55,300 nucleotides of DNA from Actinomadura sp. HBU206391 (GTDB lineage Bacteria > Actinomycetota > Actinomycetes > Streptosporangiales > Streptosporangiaceae): NCBI RefSeq assembly GCF_014323665.1, contig NZ_JABVEB010000026.1:1-55300 (forward strand), given 5' to 3'. Made by a program: the position numbers and the translations under genes. How positions within the stretch are numbered: position 1 is the stretch's first letter; each line of letters begins with the position of its first letter. Of the stretch, positions 49,518 through 55,300 are shown in pieces. Below the pieces are notes generated by a model, which saw nothing but the letters and a program-made list of their open reading frames with translations, was not told the DNA's origin and did not search any database.

Positions 49518-51194
49518 TCAGGCCGGCGAAAGCAACGCGGCGAGTTCCTCGCGTAGGGCCTGCAGTGCCGCTGACGCTGTGGCGCGGGCGTCCGCGACCT
49601 GGTCCTCGACACCGGCGACCACCTCGAGGTAGCACTTGAGCTTGGGCTCGGTGCCGGAGGGCCGCACGATCACCCTGGCGCCGCCGGCGAGCCGCAGGCG
49701 CAGGCCCTCGGTGGGCGGCAGGCCGTCGATCCCCTCGGACAGGTCGTCGACCGCCTCGACCGCACGGCCCCCGAGGGCGGCCGGCCGGTCGTCTCTGAGC
49801 CGGGCCAGCATCGCGCCGGCCGCCGAGAGGTCCTCAAGCCGGATCGACAGTTGTGCCGTCGCGTGCAGGCCGTGGCGGCGGGCCTGCTCGTCGAGCAGGT
49901 CGAGCAGCGAGCCACCCTGCCGCCGCGCCTCGGCGGCCATGGCCGCGACCACGAGCGCGGCGCCGATGCCGTCCTTGTCGTGCACTGGCAACCCGTCGTC
50001 TCCACCGACGCTGTAGCCGAGCGCCTCCTCGTAGCCGAACACCAGGCGATCGCCGGCGGACCGCGCCTTCATGATCCATTTGAAGCCGGTGAGGGACTGG
50101 GCGAAGCGCACGCCGTGCGCCTCTGCGATCTTGCCGAGGAGCGACGAGGAGACGATGGTGGTGACGACGAGCCGGTCGGCGCCGCTCGTGTGCCGCAGGA
50201 CGTACTCGGCCAGCAGCCCGCCTACCTCGTCTCCGGTGAGCATCCGCGAGCCCTCGGGACCGTCGGCACCGACCCGGACACCGACGGCGCACCGGTCCGC
50301 GTCCGGATCGTTGGCGATCACCAGGTCGGCGTCCGCCGAGACGACGAGGCGCAGTGCGAGGTCCATCGCCCCGGGCTCTTCCGGATTGGGGAAGGCCACG
50401 GTCGGGAAGTCGGGGTCGGGCTCGGCCTGCTCGGCGACGACGGCCGGCGCCGGGAAACCGGCCCATGCGAAGGCCCGCAGCAGCACGTCCCGGCCCACCC
50501 CGTGCAGGGGCGTGTAGGCGACCCCGATCTCGCGCGCGTCGCCCAGGGGCAGCCGCGACAGCGAGCGGAGGTAGGACTCGACGATGTCGTCGCCGAGGAC
50601 CGTCCAGTCCTTCCCGAGCGGCAGGCCGTCCACCGGGCCGACCGCGTCGATGGCCGCGGAGATCTCCTCGTCCAGTGGCGGGACGATCTGGGCGCCGTCG
50701 GCCCAGTAGACCTTGTAGCCGTTGTCGCGAGGCGGGTTGTGGCTGGCGGTCACCATGACCCCGGCGTCCGCGCCCAGGTGCCGTACGGCGAATGCCAGCA
50801 CCGGCGTGGGCAGCGGGCGCGGCATCAGCCGGACGGTCACCCCCGCCCCGGTCATGACAGCGGCGGTGTCGAGGGCGAACCGCTCAGAGCCGTACCGCGC
50901 GTCATAGCCGACCACCACCGACGTGCCTGGCGGATCGGCCGCGTGCGGGCGCAGGCACGCGGCGAGCCCGGCGGCGGCGCGCATGACCGTGACCCGGTTC
51001 ATTCGGTTCGGCCCCGCGCCGAGCTCACCGCGCAGACCGGCGGTGCCGAACTCCAGCTTGGCGCCGAACCGGTCGGTGAGCGCCGCGTCGTCTCCGCCGT
51101 CCAGAATCGCCCGCAGTTCCTCGCGTGTCCGAGGGTCGGGATCCTGTGCCAGCCACTCCTGCGCGGCTCGCGTGTGGTCGCTCATCGCCGTCAC
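49518..51194 (-). CDS. pmmB: Phosphomannomutase/phosphoglucomutase
   Basis: Alpha-D-phosphohexomutase of 558 residues, interconverting hexose 1- and 6-phosphates or acting on pentose phosphates; PmmB is the likely M. tuberculosis counterpart. Motifs: [11 protein letters not shown], the phosphoserine loop [16 protein letters not shown], the metal loop [11 protein letters not shown], the sugar loop [11 protein letters not shown] and the phosphate loop [13 protein letters not shown] 51194 overlaps the deoD stop (GTGA); ATG 51185 is an alternative. Translational coupling with purine nucleoside phosphorylase suggests use of ribose 1-phosphate as well as hexoses. Confidence 0.92.
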   Translation of the reverse strand: MTAMSDHTRAAQEWLAQDPDPRTREELRAILDGGDDAALTDRFGAKLEFGTAGLRGELGAGPNRMNRVTVMRAAAGLAACLRPHAADPPGTSVVVGYDARYGSERFALDTAAVMTGAGVTVRLMPRPLPTPVLAFAVRHLGADAGVMVTASHNPPRDNGYKVYWADGAQIVPPLDEEISAAIDAVGPVDGLPLGKDWTVLGDDIVESYLRSLSRLPLGDAREIGVAYTPLHGVGRDVLLRAFAWAGFPAPAVVAEQAEPDPDFPTVAFPNPEEPGAMDLALRLVVSADADLVIANDPDADRCAVGVRVGADGPEGSRMLTGDEVGGLLAEYVLRHTSGADRLVVTTIVSSSLLGKIAEAHGVRFAQSLTGFKWIMKARSAGDRLVFGYEEALGYSVGGDDGLPVHDKDGIGAALVVAAMAAEARRQGGSLLDLLDEQARRHGLHATAQLSIRLEDLSAAGAMLARLRDDRPAALGGRAVEAVDDLSEGIDGLPPTEGLRLRLAGGARVIVRPSGTEPKLKCYLEVVAGVEDQVADARATASAALQALREELAALLSPA

Positions 51195-51988
51195 GTCTTC
51201 GACACGACCGTGGCGAGGAGTGCGCCCATCCGCGCGGCGGCGTCGCGACCGGCGGCGAGTACCTCCTCGTGGTCGAGCGGCCTGCCGGACAGACCGGCCG
51301 CGACGTTGGTGATGAGCGAGATGCCGAGCACCTCCGCACCGCCCTCGCGTGCCGCGATCGTCTCGAGCACCGTGGACATCCCGATGAGATCCGCGCCCAT
51401 CGTACGAAGCATCCTGATCTCGGCGGGCGTCTCGTAGGTCGGCCCGCGGAACGCCGCGTACACGCCTTCGGGAAGGTCCGGGTCGACCTGCTTGGCCAGC
51501 GCGCGCAAGCGGCCCGAGTAGGCCTCGGTGAGGTCGAGGAACCGCGCGCCCGTCAGCGGGTTGGCGCCGGTCAGGTTGAGGTGGTCGCTGATGAGCACCG
51601 GGGTGCCGACACCGTGCAGCTCCGGCCGGAGCCCGCCCGCCGCGTTGGTGAGCACCACGGTCTTCGCACCCGCGGCGAGCGCCGTGCGGACGCCGTGCAC
51701 GACCGGGTCGACGCCCAGTCCCTCGTACAGGTGCGTACGACCGAGGAGGACCAGCGCGCGCTTGCCGGCCACGTTCACGGCCCTGATCCGGCCGGCGTGA
51801 CCCTCGACGGCGGGTGGGGCGAAACCCGGCAGGTCGGTCACCGGAAGTTCGGCCTCGGGCTCGCCGAGCGCGTCGGCGGCCGGCACCCAGCCGGACCCCA
51901 TCACCAGCGCCACGTCGAACGAGTCAAAGGTCCGGGAGCGCAGCTCGTCGGCGGCTCTGTTCGCCACATCCATCGCGTCGTGTCTCAC
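51191..51988 (-). CDS. deoD: Purine nucleoside phosphorylase (trimeric)
   Basis: Cleaves purine nucleosides with phosphate to base and ribose 1-phosphate. The 265-residue size and motifs are those of the trimeric class: [86 protein letters not shown] and [18 protein letters not shown] chose GTG 51988 ([10 protein letters not shown]) because TAGTGT lies seven bases upstream on the minus strand, making it leaderless; ATG 52027 would add 13 residues. It is coupled to phosphomannomutase. Confidence 0.94.
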   Translation of the reverse strand: MRHDAMDVANRAADELRSRTFDSFDVALVMGSGWVPAADALGEPEAELPVTDLPGFAPPAVEGHAGRIRAVNVAGKRALVLLGRTHLYEGLGVDPVVHGVRTALAAGAKTVVLTNAAGGLRPELHGVGTPVLISDHLNLTGANPLTGARFLDLTEAYSGRLRALAKQVDPDLPEGVYAAFRGPTYETPAEIRMLRTMGADLIGMSTVLETIAAREGGAEVLGISLITNVAAGLSGRPLDHEEVLAAGRDAAARMGALLATVVSKT

Positions 51989-51995
51989 GATCCAG

Positions 51996-52001
51996 ACACT
52001 A
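51996..52001 (-). promoter_or_regulatory. Leaderless -10 (TAGTGT) for deoD-pmmB
   Basis: TAGTGT on the minus strand is followed by seven bases and GTG 51988, with no ribosome binding site. Confidence 0.55.
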
Positions 52002-52085
52002 CCGGGGAGTAATGGAGAACCGGACATCCCGTGAAGGACGCGGGCGAAGCACCCTCCGGAGCCGCCGCGCCGAGCGCGGCCGTGG

Positions 52086-52553
52086 TCACCCCTCGGCGCC
52101 CAGTGACTTGCACGGGCGGGTGCGCAGATCCTTCACGTAGTCGTCCGGCGCGCCGGCACGCTCGGCCGCATCGGCCAGAATTCCCACGTAGCGCGCCGAG
52201 GGCAGCCCGCCCTCGTAGTCGTCGAGCACGTACAGCCAGCAGAGCACGTCACCGTCGAGTGTCGCGATCCGCACTCGGATCTTGCGGTAGACGCCCAGTG
52301 CGGCGCCCTCCCAGGCGTCGAGGTCCCGCTCGTCCCACTCGGGCACGTCGTAGAGCACGACGAAGACCTGTTCGTAGGTGTCCTCGACCACGGTGGCGAG
52401 CGCTCCGTCCCAGCCGACGTCCTGACCGCCGAAGGTCAGCCGCCAGCCCTGGAGCCACCCGGAACCGTGCAGGGGTGAGTGCGGGGCCCGCTGAGCCATC
52501 TGCTCGGGGTCCATGTTGGAGGCGTACGCCGCGTACAAGGCCACGGTTGGCAA
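52086..52553 (-). CDS. Gamma-glutamylcyclotransferase-fold protein
   Basis: A 155-residue protein with the GGCT/AIG2 fold signature [20 protein letters not shown] (the substrate loop YGSN is YASN here) and [40 protein letters not shown] and [19 protein letters not shown]. The typical catalytic Glu of DLDAWEG is present. The enzyme substrate is unknown; a role in glutathione-like or gamma-glutamyl metabolism is family inference. TTG 52553 has GGAGG at 8 bases; GTG 52544 is an alternative. It is divergent from lpdA across a short overlap-prone promoter region. Confidence 0.8.
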   Translation of the reverse strand: MPTVALYAAYASNMDPEQMAQRAPHSPLHGSGWLQGWRLTFGGQDVGWDGALATVVEDTYEQVFVVLYDVPEWDERDLDAWEGAALGVYRKIRVRIATLDGDVLCWLYVLDDYEGGLPSARYVGILADAAERAGAPDDYVKDLRTRPCKSLGAEG

Positions 52554-52617
52554 GCGTACGGCCTCCGCCAGGCCGACGCTCGGACTACCTCTTGCCTGGG
52601 CATCACCACAAATGCGG

Positions 52618-52623
52618 GACAAT
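52618..52623 (+). promoter_or_regulatory. Leaderless -10 (GACAAT) for lpdA
   Basis: GACAAT is followed by six bases and GTG 52630. No ribosome binding site is present. Confidence 0.5.
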
Positions 52624-52629
52624 GGTCAC

Positions 52630-54015
52630 GTGACCCGCATCGTGATCATTGGAGGAGGCCCGGGAGGCTACGAGGCCGCCCTGGTCGCGGCACAGCTCGG
52701 CGCCGACGTCACCGTGGTGGAACGAGACGGCCCCGGCGGAGCGTGCGTGCTCTCCGACTGCGTCCCGTCGAAGACGCTGATCGCCACGTCGACGCGGATG
52801 GCGGTCATGTCCGAGTCCGCCTCGCTCGGCGTGCGTTTCTCCGGCGGGTCGGACGGTCAGGTCGGCGGCCTGGGCGTCGACCTGCAGTTGACCAACAAAC
52901 GGGTGAAGGAGCTGGCCAGGGCGCAGTCCTACGACGTCGCCGAGCGGCTGTGCTACGAGGACGTGCGCATCGTGCGGGGCGAGGCGAGGTTCGTCGATCC
53001 GCAGATCGTCGCGGTGGGTGACGAGCGCTTGCGGGCGGACATCGTGCTCGTGGCGACCGGCGCGACGCCGCGGGTGCTGCCCGGTGCGGAGCCGGACGGC
53101 GAACGCATTCTGAGCTGGCGGCAGCTGTACGACCTGCCCGAGCTGCCCGAGGATCTCATCGTGGTCGGGTCGGGCGTGACCGGGGCCGAGTTCGCGTCGG
53201 CCTACCAGGCTCTCGGGTCCCGGGTGACGCTGGTCTCTTCGCGCGAGCGGATCCTGCCCACCGAGGACGCCCAGGCCGCGACCGTACTGGAGGAGGTCTT
53301 CCAGCGGCGCGGCATGAATGTGCTCTCCCGCTCGCGCGCCGCCGCCGTGCACCGCTCCGGTGACGGGGTAGTCGTCACGCTCGAGGACGGCCGCAAGGTC
53401 GAGGGCTCGCACTGCCTCATGACCGTCGGCATGGTCCCCAACACCGACGGCATCGGGCTGGAGGAGGTCGGCGTACAACTCGACAAGCGCGGCTTCATCA
53501 AGGTCGACAAGGTGTCCCGGACCCACGCCTCCCACATCTACGCGGCAGGCGACTGCACCGGCGTGCTGATGCTCGCCTCGGTCGCGGCGATGCAGGGGCG
53601 CATCGCCATGTGGCACGCGCTGGGCGAGGCCGTCCAGCCGCTCAAGCTCGGCTGGGTGGCCGGCAACATCTTCACCGATCCCGAGGTCGCGACGGTCGGC
53701 GTGTCGCAGAACATGATCGACTCTGGCGAGGTGGACGCGCGCACGGTCATGCTGCCGTTGAGCACCAACGCGCGCGCCAAGATGCAGGGCTTCGAGGACG
53801 GCTTCGTAAAGCTGTTCTGCCGCCCAGCCACAGGAATCGTCCTCGGCGGAGTCATCGTCGCCCCGAGGGCCAGCGAGCTGATCCTCGGGCTGTCCGTGGC
53901 CGTGCAGCAGCACCTGACGGTGGACCAGCTGGCGCACACCTTCACGGTGTACCCCTCGCTGTCCGGCAGCATCACCGAGGCCTCGCGCCGCCTCATGCAG
54001 GAGTCCGCGTACTGA
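52630..54015 (+). CDS. lpdA: NAD(P)H-quinone dehydrogenase of the LpdA type
   Basis: A 461-residue flavoprotein of the lipoamide dehydrogenase family. RIVIIGGGPGGYEAALVAAQLGA binds FAD; GGACVLSDCVPSKTL has the redox Cys pair; VVGSGVTGAEFASAYQALG binds NAD(P); YAAGDCTGVLMLASVA closes the FAD site. The C-terminal His-Glu dyad of true lipoamide dehydrogenases (HPTLSE) is replaced by VYPSLSGS. The same loss is expected of M. tuberculosis LpdA (Rv3303c), a quinone reductase, so a quinone rather than lipoamide substrate is inferred. The frame extends upstream to 52513, but GTG 52630 is favoured by the close -10. Confidence 0.9.
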   Translation: MTRIVIIGGGPGGYEAALVAAQLGADVTVVERDGPGGACVLSDCVPSKTLIATSTRMAVMSESASLGVRFSGGSDGQVGGLGVDLQLTNKRVKELARAQSYDVAERLCYEDVRIVRGEARFVDPQIVAVGDERLRADIVLVATGATPRVLPGAEPDGERILSWRQLYDLPELPEDLIVVGSGVTGAEFASAYQALGSRVTLVSSRERILPTEDAQAATVLEEVFQRRGMNVLSRSRAAAVHRSGDGVVVTLEDGRKVEGSHCLMTVGMVPNTDGIGLEEVGVQLDKRGFIKVDKVSRTHASHIYAAGDCTGVLMLASVAAMQGRIAMWHALGEAVQPLKLGWVAGNIFTDPEVATVGVSQNMIDSGEVDARTVMLPLSTNARAKMQGFEDGFVKLFCRPATGIVLGGVIVAPRASELILGLSVAVQQHLTVDQLAHTFTVYPSLSGSITEASRRLMQESAY

Positions 54016-54185
54016 CGATTCCCCGCTCTGCCACTCTGCGGCAGACCCGGGAGCCGTTCCGAGTTGAAGCCGATCTGCTCGTGCACGCATGTCTGAGGCC
54101 GGGCAACCTGCCGGGTGTAGCGCTCCCGTGTCGAGGGCTCCATCTCATGGTTCGGTGACCACTTTTACGCATGTTCGGACTCGGT

Positions 54186-54191
54186 TATGGT
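54186..54191 (+). promoter_or_regulatory. Leaderless -10 (TATGGT) for the unknown gene
   Basis: TATGGT is followed by six bases and ATG 54198, with no ribosome binding site. Confidence 0.5.
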
Positions 54192-54197
54192 TCTGCG

Positions 54198-54689
54198 ATG
54201 GCAGTCCCCGAGATCATCTCCATTGCCTACGAGCCGGACTACCGGACCGATAAGATCGGTCGATACGCGGACGGCCAGTTCTTCGCCTCGATCACATACG
54301 CCTTCCCCGAAGGATTCCGTCACGGGGAAGGCTGGGAAGACGCCAAGCGTCTCTACGTCGTCCTCCACCGCTTCGACGCCGACGGCCGTTACATCGACTC
54401 CGACATCTGGTACGCCGGAACCTGGCGCGAACAGCAGCAACGCCCCTACGGAGCCGACTCGGTCCTCGCCCAAGCCGAAGCACGTTTGGCCGAACTCCTG
54501 GATGCCCTGCCCAAGCGCGAATACCAGGACATCGCGATCCGCCCGTTCCGACTGACCGTCGACGGCGTGCTGTTCGGCCTGATCATCGAGCAGGGGCACG
54601 GCGAGAACGAGGACGAAGACGATTGGGCCGAGCTCTATCCAGACCACCTCGGGTTCTGTGAACCCTGGGACGGCGAGTACTCCACCTGA
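54198..54689 (+). CDS. Conserved-looking hypothetical protein, 163 residues
   Basis: Soluble protein I do not recognise. It starts MAVPEIISIAYEPDYRTDKIG and has beta-rich segments (GQFFASITYAF, RLYVVLHRFDADGRYIDSDIWYAG) around a helix (DSVLAQAEARLAELLDALPKREYQ) and an acidic C-terminus (GENEDEDDWAELYPDHLGF). There are no membrane helices or signal peptide. Codon use is less GC-rich at third positions than in the neighbours but still coding-like. ATG 54198 has a close -10; an earlier start at 54171 is possible. A transposase remnant lies just downstream, so the gene may be in a region of exchange. Confidence 0.6.
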   Translation: MAVPEIISIAYEPDYRTDKIGRYADGQFFASITYAFPEGFRHGEGWEDAKRLYVVLHRFDADGRYIDSDIWYAGTWREQQQRPYGADSVLAQAEARLAELLDALPKREYQDIAIRPFRLTVDGVLFGLIIEQGHGENEDEDDWAELYPDHLGFCEPWDGEYST

Positions 54690-54769
54690 CAGTTCAGCAG
54701 GAACTCACGACACTTCGATACGCGATGCCGCCAGTATCTCAAACAGCGGGTTCGCTGGGTCGTGGGCCG

Positions 54770-55115
54770 GGTCGAGTGGTGTAGCCGCCGCGGGCCAGAC
54801 GGCGGGTCACTGGTGTTGATGGCGGGCCCAGCGGATCATCGCTTCGGAGGTGGCGGGATCGCGTTCGTAGTCGCGGGCCAGGCGCCGGCGGCGTACACGG
54901 TGACGGTGATCAGTAGACCGAGGGTGTCGGTGACGATGGAGCACCTGCGGCCGTTGATCTTCTTGCCCGCGTCGTACCCACGCGAATCTCGTCCGACGGT
55001 GTCGGCGCCCTTGACCGACTGGGAATCGCTCAACCAGCGCCCACTGCTCATCGGTCAGGTCCGAGGGATAACGCGGGGACCGAGTCACCGCGCCGGCTTC
55101 CTGAACCACCACCAA
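54770..55115 (-). pseudogene. Deleted IS5-family transposase remnant
   Basis: Three pieces of one transposase are recognisable in different minus-strand frames. The N-terminus is RSPRYPSDLTDEQWALVE. It passes without the long central part into DSQSVKGADTVGRDSRGYDAGKKIN and DTLGLLITVTVYAAG, including the DSQSVK catalytic motif. The C-terminus is RRLARDYERDPATSEAMIRWA, continuing in another frame as TRRLARGG near 54785. At least two deletions and frameshifts are needed to explain this. The remnant cannot make active transposase. No clean terminal inverted repeats were seen. Confidence 0.82.
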
Positions 55116-55300
55116 AGATCACGTAGCCACACCGACCGAGATCAAATTCTCAAACACGCACTTAGACGAGACCCGCGACCAAGCGCCAATTGCGATGGAG
55201 GCCGCACTCGACCCGCCACGCTGACCGATTGGGGTAATTTCGTGGCAATTGTTCCATTGTCAAAGTGGTCATGGACGAATTGCTGTTCGACCATTGTCAG
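55116..55300. other. Right-end region without a recognised gene
   Basis: The last 185 bases are less GC-rich than the rest. CCATTGTCA occurs twice (near 55252 and 55290). No supported gene was found; the sequence may belong to the mobile element or to a promoter beyond the window. Confidence 0.4.

Noticed and set aside
1..55300. CRISPR array, rRNA or complete tRNA genes
   Set aside because: No repeat-spacer pattern or conserved RNA cores were found on either strand.

Overview
This window comes from a high-GC actinobacterium. The gene content and order point to the Streptosporangiales (Streptosporangiaceae or Thermomonosporaceae type); that placement is inference, since no rRNA gene is present. 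Several blocks keep the order known from Mycobacterium tuberculosis: purE-purK beside a GtrA-family gene (Rv3275c-Rv3277), birA near accD5-accE5 (Rv3279c-Rv3281), accA3 (Rv3285), and deoD-pmmB-lpdA (Rv3303c-Rv3308). Many genes have a TANNNT-like -10 hexamer only 6-9 bases before the start codon and no Shine-Dalgarno sequence, so leaderless transcription looks common.

Layout. 1-1786: start of a secreted protein gene cut by the window edge, a vapBC-type toxin-antitoxin pair and a decayed DMT/EamA transporter. 1787-6343: purE-purK, a GtrA membrane protein and a two-component system. 6344-7543: an iron block with an IdeR/DmdR-like box, Bfd and bacterioferritin. 7705-16605: a CYTH-CHAD protein, a DUF4173-like membrane protein, a second two-component system, a MutT1-like Nudix-phosphatase fusion, polyphosphate kinase and biotin ligase, so several genes bear on polyphosphate or nucleotide metabolism. 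16660-18998: a PH-domain membrane protein, an Rv1264-like adenylate cyclase and an enoyl-CoA hydratase. 19091-23758: PEP carboxylase, divergent from acyl-CoA carboxylase beta (accD5-like) and epsilon subunits. 23855-27123: a NYN-domain protein and a DNA-alkylation repair pair (Ada-AlkA fusion and Ogt).

27220-44895 is the accessory heart of the window. A beta-propeller lipoprotein is followed by a ten-gene minus-strand Tad pilus cluster: SAF/CpaB, CpaE-like ATPase, TadA, TadB, TadC, Flp pilin, three TadE/F/G-like pseudopilins and a LysM-BTAD membrane protein. Divergent from it lies a very large EccC-type FtsK/SpoIIIE ATPase with a ubiquitin-like segment and an FHA-like domain. Convergent to EccC is a small operon encoding a WXG100 protein, an SPFH/band-7 membrane protein and a short membrane protein. 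EccB, EccD, EccE and mycosin are absent, so this may be a minimal or divergent type VII secretion module.

45382-54689: acyl-CoA carboxylase alpha subunit (accA3-like), two secreted single-span proteins that look like paralogues, phosphomannomutase, purine nucleoside phosphorylase, a gamma-glutamylcyclotransferase-fold protein, an LpdA-type flavoprotein and an unknown leaderless gene. The window ends with a heavily deleted IS5-type transposase remnant. No tRNA, rRNA or CRISPR array was found.
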